Of a DNA stretch of 64,000 nt, positions 53,821-64,000 are shown piece by piece. The stretch is taken from assembly GCF_001522545.3 (NCBI RefSeq), contig NC_031769.1, positions 8,360,470-8,424,469 of the forward strand, given 5' to 3'. The DNA is from Parus major. Its lineage: Eukaryota; Chordata; Aves; Passeriformes; Paridae. Numbering within the stretch: the stretch's first letter is position 1; every line of letters starts with the position of its first letter. A program made the translations under genes and the position numbers. Under the pieces are notes generated by a model. The model saw nothing but the letters and a program-made list of their open reading frames with translations. It did no database searches and was not told where the DNA came from.

Positions 53821-56439
53821 TGTGGACTTTGATATCTTTGATGGGGTCTGAGTTAAGTGACAGTAAATCTCTTCCTTGTCACATTTCTGTGGTTGTTAAT
53901 CAGTGGCACTTACCAGGTAGGGTTGGATTCAAGATTTTGTGGCTTTGCTTTCTGAATTTCCAGTGCTGCTTTGACTTTCCAAGGATTTTGCAAATCTCTT
54001 ACCAATGCAAAATAGCAGACTTGGTAAAAACTGAGCTCTGAATTATTTTCACAATTTTTTATAGATAGGATGCTAAACTTTGATATAAAAACCATAGGAC
54101 TAATGGTAAATCACATAAATACATATTTGCTTCTGTCACCAACAGTATCAAACGCCCAAGTCCGAGCTCATGTGCAAACTCCTATATTTTGACTGTCTTC
54201 TGAAAGTGGAATAGCCCAGAATTCAGCAAAGTACATCAGACAGTCAAACAGGAGAAACATGGGAATTCTGACTGGCAAAAAATGGGACAAAAAGGCAGGC
54301 CCAGATGTCCTGCAGCTTGATTTCACACTGTCAAGGGATAAGCTCTTGTGTGATGCTTAAATCATTGCTACGTTTATTGCCAGAATAGGTGCACTCCAGT
54401 CTGGGACTAAGCTTCCCTGTCCTCTGCAGAATCATACATTCTATTTGCAAAGTTGGTTCATGTATTTATAGGAGCAGCATGCTCAAATTTCCTACTATAT
54501 TTAACATCATTCTTTTCTGCATTCCCAGAGCAGCTGTTTGTTCATTCTGTGTAACATTTAACTGAAAAGTAGTTTTACATTATTTCTATTTTATTCTTTG
54601 TTGATAGTTACACATAGTTCTTGATTGCTGAAGAAAGAAACAGGCATTCACCAGATGGTGTTATTTCAGATCCTCCTGCTACTGCTGCTTGCCCAAATGT
54701 TAGACCTGGGAAAAACGTCTCTCCTCAGTTGCTATGTAGTTTTGCTGTATGTTGTCAAACAAACCTTCTGAAGGAATTGTTTCCTCCTAGCCCTTGTATC
54801 TTTACTTAAGAATAATTATTTTCATTACAGCTCTGTTTTTCTTTTTTCCCCTCTTCACTTTCAGACAAACAGCACCAGAGCTCAAAGTTCTGCAGAGATA
54901 TTTTAGGTATAATTATCTGGTAGATCTATCTGGCTATTGATGAAAAATTACATAGAATTAACTAACATTTGGCATTGTTGCATGGACAAAAAAGCATATC
55001 CCTGATCAAGTTAATGAACATAAATGCTGATCAAGCTGTCTTTGCAAAGAATAAGCACTTGGCATAAGCTGTGAGATTGTCTGACTGCCCCAAATAGTTC
55101 CTGGGTTGTTGTGTGCAGACCCTAAATAATCAGCAGAATACATCTGATATTTCAGGAGGAATTAGCGAAAACATCAACTATGCTGAAGTGGTTTAACCAC
55201 TTTCAAATGCATCCACTTAGCTCAGGCTTCTGCACACAGAGGAGTCCAGATAAACTTGCAGTCTCTAGATTACCTAATACACACTGTACTGATGAAAGCT
55301 GAGGTTGTGCTCGGCAGGAAAACACTGGAGAATGCAAGTGAAAATGGGTAATTTCGTGCTTTGAATGCTTCTACTGAAAGTTTTAAACTCTAGGTGTATT
55401 GCCCATATTTCAAGTCTAATTGTTTCTGATAAGCTATCAGCAAAATGTTAATGCTTATATTTAATTAAGTGGCACTTTCCAGAATTACTTTGCCAGCAGT
55501 ACTATAATTAGATGACGTGAGAATACTTTGATACATATGCTCATATTCTTTGTTAACACCAAAAATAGAATCTGTAAATCTGTAAATAGAAAAACTGGAT
55601 GCATTAAGCAGCAGGGCAGAGCAGCAGGCTGGGAAGGCTACAGCCATTACCACCTCAGAAGGACTAATATTAATGTCTCTCTAATGCAGCATTTTTAAGT
55701 GTTTCTTGTGTTCTGATGGGCTTTATATAATTTACCTCCATAAATCATAAAAGATGGTTTAAAAAAAGAATCTGGGAACTATGTGAATTGCTAATACCTC
55801 CTGGAATGCTGCCACATTATTTCCATCATTAGGTTATAGCTACCAGTTAGACCTGAATTCATCTCACTTAACTTCAGGCATCTGTGAGGTGGCTGTCGAG
55901 GTGCTTGGGGAGAAAAGGCTGCCCTGGGACAGAGCTCTGGCAGGCTGTTCCTTCTTTATTGAAACACATCTCCAAAGAGGGTGGAATGAACTGTGCCCTG
56001 GAGGTGCCCTCTCCTCCTCTTTCTCTTCACAGTCAATGGGCTCAAACTGGATGTTTGAGACAGCTGAAGTTAGGTGAAGTGACAGACCTCTCCCTCTTGT
56101 TCCCAGAGGAGAGTTGAAAATTCTTAAACAATTAAGATTCTTTGATAGCAGCATTTATTCTGACTCAATGATTCAGCACTTGGATATCAGCCTGGATCTC
56201 TGATACCAGCTTTAACACACCCACCAGACCTTCTTTTGTTATTGGAATGTCGATGCTCTGCCAGCAACATCAGATTTAATGCCCCTTAACACAGTACTCC
56301 GGGCTTCTGCTACAAGCAGCAAGCCATAAAAACATAGGACACTTCATACTTCTGCAAATACCTTTGAAGGTTTTCTGAATCTATAAGCTTTTCAGTTTTA
56401 TTAGTCCTATAAATAAATCTAATTAAAAATGTTCATGAG
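53821..56439. other. Intergenic spacer
   Basis: About 2.6 kb of mostly AT-rich unique sequence. A GC-richer stretch at 55870-56110 has short open frames on both strands but no recognised domain. Confidence 0.6.
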
Positions 56440-56900
56440 CCAGTTATGTAATCCTTTTGGATTTCAGTAAAACTTTTGATCCTGTCTCTCCCAGGACCCT
56501 TCTGGACAAAATGTCCAGCACACAGCTGGACAAACATACCATGGGATGGGCGACCAGCTGGCTCACGGTCAGCACAAAGGGTTACAGTGGATGGGGTTAC
56601 ACCAGGCTGGGGTCCTGTCACTAGTGGGGTTCCACAGGGCCCCAGCCTCAGCCCTGTGCTCAACATCCTCATAAATGACTTGTATGCAGGACTGGAAGGG
56701 ACACTAAGTATGTTTGCCAAGGACACTAACGTGGGAGGAGTTGCTGACTCCCCTGAGGGAAGAGATGCCCTGCAGAGACCCAGACAAATCAGGGGGCTGG
56801 CCAATCACCAACCATGTGAAGTTCAGCCAGGGCAAGTGCTGGATTCTGCATGGGACAGGGCAATCCTGAATGTATGTGCTTCAGTATCCCCTGCAGTACC
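56440..56900 (+). mobile_element. CR1 LINE fragment from the reverse-transcriptase region, sense
   Basis: The translation in broken frames shows reverse-transcriptase landmarks: DFSKTFDPVSPRTLLDKM, SGVPQGPSLSPVLNILINDL and GLEGTLSMFAKDTNVGG. The second Asp-Asp metal-binding motif (usually FADDT in CR1) reads FAKDT. A frame break lies between the first and second landmarks. It is truncated at both ends and dead; it is a retrotransposon fossil. Confidence 0.87.
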
Positions 56901-58629
56901 TCTTCTGGTGGGCTTAGCCATGTGCTATTTTAATTGAAATCACCTGCTTTTCCCTGTAACAGAGAACAAAAAATTAAATATCATGTGCACAACATAAGCA
57001 AACCTCTAAAAAGTAAATAATTCATGTTATTGTTCAGTGTTAGAGATAATTTGAGCTATCAAAGATCCTAAATGAAAAAAAAAAAATAGGTGCCCTAATA
57101 AATGATATTTGTAATTGGTGGTTCTGTAAACTGCCCGTTCTGCAAACTCTTGGGAAATGTCTTCATATCTTTTTCAAAGACAAACATAAACTAATCTATA
57201 TATATATATTATAATTACACAGTCCTCTGTCTCCATCTATAACTTTGTTAGGAAACATTTATTTACATTCTTAGTATTTTGCTGTAGAAAATGCCAAACT
57301 GCCCTACCCTCAGCTATGAGCAGGCACTTTACCTTCTCATACCTTCCTTTCTCCAAATGCAAAATTGGTCTCTAAGCCTTCCCAAATATTATTCCTATAT
57401 CTGAAGGATGCTAAAGCAGGCTATGCAGTCTAGAGTCAGAACAGTGTTAGAAAATCTCCGGGCAGATTAATGTAATGGTAACAATTGTGTTAAAGAAACC
57501 ATGGTCCTGGTTGCATTGATGCAGGCAGTGTTTTGATTCCAACCCTCTAGATCTACATGGAATTGTGCTTCTTTGCCATGTTCTGTTTGCTTGGATAAAC
57601 AGAAAGTTTTATGGTTGGCATCCATCATACCTTAACTGTAAATACAAAATCTGCTCTTTAAATTATTAAACCAAAGAGACTGCCTTGTGCAACTTCAGTC
57701 TTGCTTACTGCAGCTCAGGTTTTAGGACTCCACACTTTTTTCTCCCCTGTAATCAGTTATGAAAGGTTGGGGAAAAACCTTTCTTTCCACATCAAGAAAT
57801 GTTTAAAGGATTAAATCAAAATTTTATATGGTCTCCTCCCACACCACACAGTACTGACCTGCCTTTGCATTTACCAGGCTGTGAAGCCTCTGAGGTCTGA
57901 ACCTCACCCATTAGGAAGAGCCAGTCTAACCTACTAATCCTTTGAGTTTTTTTCTTTCCTAGTGGATCAACAATTTGGACTTCACAGCCGCTTGCTGATG
58001 AGAAACGAATAATGGAGTAAGGCATCTCTTTGCTCTAATATTGAAGAAATGTTTCCACAACCACAACTTAGCACCAATAATCAACAGTATTTCTTTTGAA
58101 GCTTGCGTTTCCCCAAAGCACCAAGCCTATACTTAGGGTTGTCCTACTACTTGTCCTGCTGATTTGTTTTAGGTTTTCCTCTGCCTTATTTCAAGCTAGC
58201 TTTTGTCTTTTTGAACTGACCCCACTCCCACACAAACACTACCTAAATAATGAGTAGTCTTTTAATTGACTTTATTTGGGAAGCATACGTTTTAGACATG
58301 GAAACTCTCTAACTTTGTTTTGGTGATCTAGAAATTAATGCCTCCACTTTTTTAAATAAGGGGCAAGAAATATAATTTTACAGCAATTTAAAGCATGATA
58401 AAGTCCATATTTTAAAAACAGAATAATAACTTTGCTGCCCTATACTTTGTTCTCAGCCATGGCACTCAGAAAAGGACATACTCGAATGTAACACAAAGGA
58501 TACCCTAATGCATTCACCCAGTGCAGGGCTCTGCCCAGGTGCTACATGCAGGGAGAGGAATCTGACCTCAAAGGAATTGTATGCCAAAGTTACAATTTTT
58601 GAGACTACAAATTAAATACACATGGGGGA
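56901..58629. other. Intergenic spacer
   Basis: AT-rich, with a short (TA)n at about 57197-57209 and a poly(A) run near 57075. No gene is recognised. Confidence 0.6.
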
Positions 58630-58764
58630 AAATATTTTGTCATCTCACCTCTAGCCACTGAACTCACCTATTCAAAGAGTGTTTCTTAAAATTATTTGTT
58701 GTTTTTTCACCTTTCCCTACAGCACCACACCCAGGCATCACTTTTTGCATTTTTCTTCACAGAA

Positions 58765-59070
58765 CCTAGAAGATGTCAGGTCAGAAGGGATCACAGTGGG
58801 TCATCTGGTCCAACCTCCCTGCTCAAGCAGGGTCATCGCAGAGCATGTGGCACATGATTGCATCTAGATGCTTCTGGAATATCTCCAGTGAGGGAGACTC
58901 CACAGCTCCTCTGGGCAATCTGTTCCAGTGCATGGTCACCTGCACAGTAAAGTTCTTTCTTATGTTCAGGTGGAACTTCTGTGCCTCAGCTTCCCCCCAT
59001 TGCCTCATGTCCTGTTGCTGGGCACCACCGAACAGAGCCTGGTGCATCCTCTTGGCACCCCCAGTTTTTG
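58765..59070 (-). mobile_element. CR1 LINE fragment, antisense
   Basis: Reverse-complement CR1 landmarks: GGGATCACAGTGGGTCATCT, CCAACCTCCCTGCTCAAGCA, CACAGCTCCTCTGGGCAATC, CATTGCCTCATGTCCTGTTG. It is 5'-truncated, about 300 bases, and sits within the first unit of the local duplication. Confidence 0.85.
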
Positions 59071-59206
59071 AAAGTAAAGACACAAAAGAGGAAGAAATTT
59101 TGTCATCTCACTTCTACTAGACAAACTCACCTATTCAAAGAATGTTTTTCAACATTATTCTTTTTCCTTCTCCTTTCCCCTGAGCTGCACACCTGGGCAG
59201 CTGCTT

Positions 59207-59275
59207 CACAAAATCACGTTGTCAGGTTGGAAAAATCCTCTAAGAGTCCAACCTAGGACTGAAGACCATCATGCC
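59207..59275 (-). mobile_element. CR1 3'-end remnant, antisense, at the promoter border
   Basis: Reverse complement of the CR1 3' end (AAATCACGTTGTCAGGTTGG, then AAGAGTCCAACCTAGG). Only about 70 bases remain. By position it is the second copy of the duplication rather than an independent insertion. Confidence 0.6.
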
Positions 59276-59390
59276 ACTTGACATCCTGTGATTCTACGGA
59301 GCAGAGAGCAGACGTCGCTCGTTGGAAACGTGCGGCTGCACAAACACACACCGGCCCCGCACCGCCCGCAGCCGCCTCCCCTCACGAGGT

Positions 59391-59413
59391 CCCGCCCCGA
59401 GAGGCCCCGCCCC
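59391..59413. promoter_or_regulatory. Paired GC boxes (Sp/KLF-type)
   Basis: CCCGCCCC and CCCCGCCCC lie 6 bases apart, about 80-100 bases upstream of the ETS cluster. Confidence 0.6.
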
Positions 59414-59487
59414 GGCGCAGCGCCCCCTGCCGCCCGCAGGGGGCGCCCTCCGCTCACACGGGACACCTGGCGAGGCCGTTCGAGAAA

Positions 59488-59540
59488 CTTCCGGAAGCGG
59501 CGGGGCGGAAGTGACGGCGCGCGCTGGCGGCGCTTCCTGT
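59488..59540. promoter_or_regulatory. Cluster of three ETS (GABPA/ELK-type) sites
   Basis: CTTCCGGAAG is a palindromic double site. GCGGAAGTGACG combines an ETS core with TGACG. CGCTTCCTGT is an ETS core on the opposite strand. Transcription from such clusters usually starts within tens of bases. Confidence 0.65.
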
Positions 59541-59623
59541 TTGCGGCCGCTGCCGTTTGTCCCGGCGGGAGCCGCGGGAGGGGACGGGCGCGAGCGGCGG
59601 CCGCGCTGAGGAGCCACCGGCGG
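59541..59623 (+). other. DNAJB6: Candidate noncoding first exon, probably DNAJB6
   Basis: Runs from the ETS cluster to a strong donor CGG|GTGAGTG at 59623/59624. The 5' end is set by position only. It has no ATG, which fits a gene whose start codon is in exon 2, as in DNAJB6 from memory. It could belong to another gene. Confidence 0.55.
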
Positions 59624-60254
59624 GTGAGTGCGGGGCAGGCGGGCTCGGGGCCGGCCGGCCGCGGCCGTGCGGGAGGTAGGGACAGCGGGGAACGGGCGTT
59701 TGGCCGGGCCGCGGTGCTCGGCAGCGGCGTCCCTAGTACCGGGGCCTCGCGGCGCGGCCGGCGCAGGCCCCGCAGTGCTGGAATGGCCTCGGCTGCCGTG
59801 GGGGCTCTGCCTGGCCTTGGTGGGGCTCGCGGATCGCAGGGAGTTCGGGGAGGGAGCGGCTGCCCAAGGCTCCCTCCGGGACTCGGAGCGGGACAAATCC
59901 CGGGACGTTCGGTCCCAGCTCCCACCGCCGCTTGTTTGCCGCAAGGGAGAAAAAAAAAAAAAAACAATCCGAATTTCCATTTCTTGCTCACAGTGGTGTC
60001 AGTTTCCAGAAGGTGAGGGCGAGCCTTGCTTCATTAAACAGGCCTTGTCCTTAAAGCGCTTTTCGTCGCAGGATACTGCCTTGGCGGCTGGTGGGCATTA
60101 CTGTGTCCTCCTTTCTTCCGTTCTCTACAGCTCCGTGAAAGGAGGCTGTAATGAGACGCGGGTTGGACTCTTTTGCCGTGCCTGCAGTGAGAGAACCAGA
60201 GGAAGTGGCCTTAAGATGAGATGGGAGATTCAGATTAGATAATGTAAAAAATAT

Positions 60255-60465
60255 TTCACATTTACGATGGTCAGGCGTTGGAATAGGTCGCCGAGGGAGA
60301 TAGTGGAGTCACCAGTTTAAGGAGGCGTTTAAGGAGCGCCTGGATGTGGCGCTGGGTGTTGTGGTTTAGTGGTCAGGGGACACAGTGGCGGTGTTGGGGG
60401 AGGATGGTTGGACTGGATGATCTCAGAGGCATTTTCCACCCTTGATGATCCTAAGCCGAACGCGC
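60255..60465 (+). mobile_element. CR1 LINE 3'-end fragment, sense
   Basis: CR1 terminal landmarks in order: GTTGGAATAGGTCGCCGAGG, GTGGAGTCACCAGTTTAAGG, GCCTGGATGTGGCGCTGGGT, GTGGTTTAGTGG, TTGGACTGGATGATCTCAGA, ending at CCTTGATGATCCTAAG. Many CpGs remain undecayed, consistent with its place at the edge of an unmethylated island. Confidence 0.82.
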
Positions 60466-61914
60466 TGTTTTTCTCCCCCGATGGAAGCGGTTTAGTTACG
60501 TTCTGCTCGGTGTTTGTTACTCGCGGTAGGGTCGGGGGGAGGTTTGTTGTGGGTGAGGTCGGCAGAGGTCGGGTGTTTTGAACTCGCTGTTGCCAGGTTC
60601 CGGGCTGAGTTGAAAACTGACGCTGCCAGGTAAGGAACACTGTTTGTCGTCAGTGTTTGCCGCTCTTCAGAGGGGGCAGTGGGCTGGGTTTCCGATCCGC
60701 GTTCCTGTTCGCACTTTTTGTTGTGTTGCTGTCGGAGCTGAAAACATGTGCTACAGCCTTCAGCCGTGTTAACAAAGGTATTAGAAATGATTCAAAATAC
60801 TGAACAAATCTGTTTTAAATTGTGATAATGATAAATTGCAACTTCTTTAGACACGGTAACATAAAAGCTAATTTTATAACCGTGTTAATGTGCAGGTGGT
60901 TAGGCTTGTGACGTTGTGTAGTCAAGTGATCAAACCCAAGAGTTTTTAGGGTATAAAGTGTTAAAAAGTGATTAGAACAAGATGTTGACACAAAGGGAAC
61001 AGCTGGGATGAAGCAAGGCTGTGTCTCTCCAGTCGTACAGCAGAGGTTGCAGTCACTGCTGCCTGCTGACCTTAATTTTTGTTTACTCTTTGGAGATCCT
61101 TGTACTCCAGTTAAGGGTTTTATGTTCAGCTAGTGATCAAGAGCCTGGTAGTTAAAATACCATTTAGTTTGATGGATTATGTTGTCAAAGAAGATTTGTT
61201 TGGACCAATGAGTAAATGTATTTACAGATCTTGTCTCTCAGATTACTTTTTTATTTTTTTTAATTGCACACAATCAAAATTTTAACTATTGCACAACACA
61301 GGTCTAACTTTGTGTACTCCCCTTGGCTCCTGTGCTGACTTTTCAGCGGAGAATAAGAGTGTGTTGAAAATGGAAGTTAAATTAGTATTAAATTTTCTTA
61401 AATAATCTAATGGAGAAGAAATTTAAATTGCTATTTTTATTGGCAGCACTGTTTAGGCTGCAATACTACTAATAATGTCTTTATCTGTAAACTGTAAAGT
61501 GTTCCCCTTGTTTTCCATCAGACTTGTCTTTTTACTGCTAGTGCTTTCAGACTACAACAGATTCCTACCCAGACAGCTTCTCTCTCTGGTGTTTTCTTTG
61601 TCCTTCCCAGATCCATGCAGTTGGCTGATTTATCGTGGCTGGGCTTGGGGAGAAGGCATGCAGGGATTTAGTTTTGTGTAACACTGAAGTTACAGAGGGC
61701 TAATGTGTTTTGCTACTGATTTTTTAAAAATAGATAAATACATGTCTTTACCGACTGTATTCTTTCTTTTATCCATTAGAAGTTTTGGAATGTGGGGAGA
61801 GGGAACGACTTAGGTTAAATCATCATCCTGTGTAGGATGTAGGAGTTCCTAACACTACACGGGCTGTCCTGAGGAAATAAATAGCAGAGTTTTGGTTTGT
61901 TCTGCATCTGTGCC

Positions 61915-62165
61915 GAGCTCATTGGCGCTGTGAGGTGTGTGAGCCGAGCTTGCGTGGGACGAGGCCTCCGATTGCGTTGTCGCCAGTCCAGAGGCGTCGC
62001 GGTCGCGGCCTGGAATCGATGGAAATGTCAGCGCGGGTTGAGCGCCGGGCGCAGCCACCCGTGAGAGCCGGAGCCGCGCTCTGCCGCCGGCTGTGGAGGA
62101 GGCGCCGCCCGGCCGAGCCAGTGCGCTGCACTCGCGGCCTTCCAGGGGCACATCCACTGCCTCTT
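61915..62165. promoter_or_regulatory. Second CpG-dense patch (candidate alternative promoter)
   Basis: About 30 CpGs in roughly 220 bases, surrounded by AT-rich intron on both sides. It contains GGCGCCGCCCGGCCG and many GCCG runs but no obvious ETS site. Short open frames on both strands are expected in such GC-rich DNA and show no domain. Confidence 0.5.
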
Positions 62166-64000
62166 CACCGTGGGCTGATGCTCTGAAGGGAATTCGTTGC
62201 AGTAATTTTCTACTTAGCTGTGTGAGGTTTATGTTTAAGCATTGTGCTCCTTAAGTAGGAAGTGCTCCATTTCTCTAATAGTATTTGTAAAGAACCTCGT
62301 CACTTGTGTCCTGGAAACATTTTCTGCCAAAGTTTTTCCTTTGTCTTATTCAAGTGATGGAAGGATTAGTGAGAAATTAATTAGCTGTGTCAAAACTTGC
62401 TGAATCTTGCGTATGAGGATTGTTTCTTTTAAGATAGATTAAAAATAAAACTACAGTTGAGGGTATTAGTAGGTTTAAATTATATTTTCTTTTGAATGGA
62501 TGTTAGATTTTCCTTACTTTAGAATTAATGAAATCATTCTGCTTTATTTATTTAACTGCTGGGGAAGAAATAATTCATGCATATGCATTTCACTCCTACA
62601 GTTATTAGTTGTAGGTTTAATGTTTTCTGTTTGTTCTGAATAGAAATCCCACTGATATGAGTGAGGACTCAGTACTTAACAAGAATCTTAAAGGCCATAT
62701 AATAAGTCTGAAACCATTCATAGCTACATTGCAGCCATTTTTTATTAAAACATTAATTTTTCTGATTAGAATTTTTTTCTATCTTAAAATGTAGTCTGAA
62801 TCTGTGACAGCCTGCCAACAATCTGAGAAAGAACTTGCTCTTTGCTTTAATGAAGATTTTTTTTTCCCCCCCTAATTCAAGCTATCATGACTCCAAAAAC
62901 ACTTCAGGGGTAATGTGTAGAAACTTTAAACTATTTTCTTTTCCTTAAAGGATCATCTGATTGCATGCAATTATTTGCCTAAAACTTTCTGGGCCTTATC
63001 TTTCAGTTGAGGCTTTCACATTTTTTTAATTGCTTAATCATACACAGATCATACTTTTTTAAAAATAAGACACTAATTTTACTTTGAACAAAATAGCCTT
63101 TTATGGTTAGTTTTAGGAGAGTGACAGTGTTCCAGATATTTGTGACACTATTCCAAATTTGGACACCTGAGTTGTCGTGTTTTGGAAAAATGCTCCTTTG
63201 CTTTAAGGAAAGATGATGAATAAGTCCCCCTTTATCAGAGATCAGATGGATAAGCTGGAGAGTCTCAACCAAGGGAGTACGGGTGGCCTATTGAGTGATG
63301 AGCATCCTCCTCTCCTGTTTTCTGTTAGCTAGTTTACATTTCTTTCACAGATGAAGATTTTGGATTTCTTCTGTTTCCATTTTTGGTTGGTTCACTCTTT
63401 TTTTAATAGTTTCTTACTTGTTGCCCTCTACAGGCTCTCCACGTGCCAGGCAGTAATACAGACCAAGTCCTATAATTTGTGCCTGAGTTATGTCTTGCTG
63501 CCCTTGGGGAGGAGAACAGTGGACAGGGTTCTTTGTGATTTCCTGCCTTCAGGGGTGAGGGTGTCCTGTACAGGTGTCTCTTGTTTGGCTGTGCTGGAGT
63601 TTTGTTGTTCCTGGCTTTTCTACAAGGGAACATGAACTGCAAGGTAAAGCAGTCACCCCAGCTGCCTTCTCCCTGTATGAACTGGTATATTAATAACAAC
63701 TGTATCCAAATACACTGTGCTGTCTGACATACAAGCAGGATGTTTGCTGTAAACACAAGATTAAACTAAGCTTTTTGGAATGTTCATTTTATTAAATTCA
63801 TCTCCTGGGGATGCTGAGGGAGTACTAAAATAATGAGCATAAACACAGCTATTTAAGTACATTTTATTAATTTTAATTATATGGTAAATTGACATTTTTC
63901 CATGAAACAATAAATTTCAGGAGCCTGTGAAGTTAAACTGTGACAGATTTTCTAAGCTTAGGTAAGTAAAAGCTAAAAGTATTGAAGTTGTTAATATGCT

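Larger units (their letters stand above)
58630..59275. repeat. Diverged local tandem duplication, offset about 446-463 bases
   Basis: The stretch at about 58633-58830 is repeated at about 59096-59270. Shared landmarks in order: TTTTGTCATCTCAC (58635 and 59098), ACTCACCTATTCAAAGA, CTTTCCC, CTTCACA (58755 and 59204), TGTCAGGT (58774 and 59220) and CCAACCT. The first copy continues into a longer CR1 fragment; the second stops at the CpG-island border. Several small indels indicate an old event. Confidence 0.75.
59290..59900 (+). promoter_or_regulatory. DNAJB6: CpG-island promoter, probably of DNAJB6
   Basis: An abrupt change from AT-rich DNA to dense CpG. GC boxes CCCGCCCC (59391-59398) and CCCCGCCCC (59405-59413) precede three ETS-type sites: CTTCCGGAAG (59488-59497), GGCGGAAGTGACG (59504-59516, also a CRE-like half site) and CGCTTCCTGT (59531-59540). 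No TATA box is seen. This is the layout of a broadly active promoter. Assignment to DNAJB6 rests on vertebrate gene order next to UBE3C and the + strand donor at 59624; no DNAJB6 coding exon is in the window. Confidence 0.75.
59624..64000 (+). other. DNAJB6: First intron of the CpG-island gene, 5' part
   Basis: CpG-rich to about 60250, with a 14-base poly(A) run at about 59950. A sense CR1 3' end lies at 60255-60465 and a second CpG-dense patch at 61915-62165. The rest to the window end is AT-rich, and I find no exon encoding a DnaJ-domain start (MVDYYEVL-type). Confidence 0.55.

Noticed and set aside
56476..56937. A 153-codon open frame as a host gene
   Set aside because: It is part of a decayed CR1 reverse-transcriptase fragment.
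59269..60242. Several open frames of 200-240 codons on both strands across the CpG island
   Set aside because: Stop codons are rare in very GC-rich DNA; the frames overlap on both strands, are Pro/Arg/Ala-rich, show no domain, and cross a clear donor site.
61855..62186. Open frames on both strands in the second CpG patch as coding exons
   Set aside because: Arg/Ala/Pro-rich composition expected from GC-rich DNA; no domain or convincing splice frame.
1..64000. CRISPR arrays, bacterial operons, tRNA or rRNA genes
   Set aside because: No regularly spaced repeats, no ribosome-binding-site-led gene clusters, and no cloverleaf or rRNA sequence recognised; the exon-intron layout is clearly eukaryotic.

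Overview
This is vertebrate nuclear DNA, most likely from a bird. Coding sequence occurs only as short exons separated by AT-rich introns with GT-AG type boundaries (one GC-AG). The interspersed repeats I can recognise are CR1 LINE fragments, some ending in the avian-style ATTCTATGA tail. The gap between the two genes is short, which fits a compact avian or other sauropsid genome. I cannot name the species.

Positions 1-48063 hold the 3' part of UBE3C on the + strand, a HECT-type E3 ubiquitin ligase. Sixteen coding exons (223-443 through 47893-48063) join in one frame with matching phases. They encode about the last 827 residues, counted as roughly 257-1083 if the protein has the human length. 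The last six exons carry the HECT domain; the catalytic cysteine codon is at 47962-47964, 32 residues before the stop. The N-terminal IQ region and promoter lie upstream of the window. The 7.0-kb intron 2935-9946 uses a GC donor. The longest intron (24287-36044) interrupts the HECT domain.

Positions 48064-59290 are the UBE3C 3'UTR and an intergenic spacer of about 11 kb. A proximal poly(A) signal lies at 48427 and distal ones at 50285 and 50330. Six of the eight CR1 fragments lie here, including one just beyond the proximal poly(A) site and one with broken reverse-transcriptase sequence. A diverged local tandem duplication (58630-59275) abuts the next promoter.

Positions 59290-64000 contain a strong TATA-less CpG-island promoter with GC boxes and clustered ETS sites, then a candidate noncoding first exon ending at a GTGAGT donor (59623/59624). 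By conserved gene order (UBE3C next to DNAJB6, same strand, in vertebrates) this is probably the DNAJB6 promoter. No J-domain exon is in the window, so that identity is inferred. A second CpG-dense patch lies at 61915-62165.

I saw no CRISPR array, bacterial-type operon, convincing tRNA or rRNA gene, or intact mobile element. The most notable points are the GC-AG intron, the second CpG patch, the duplication next to the promoter, several enhancer-like noncoding blocks, a few perfect fold-backs, and an unusually long antisense open frame at 4681-5226.
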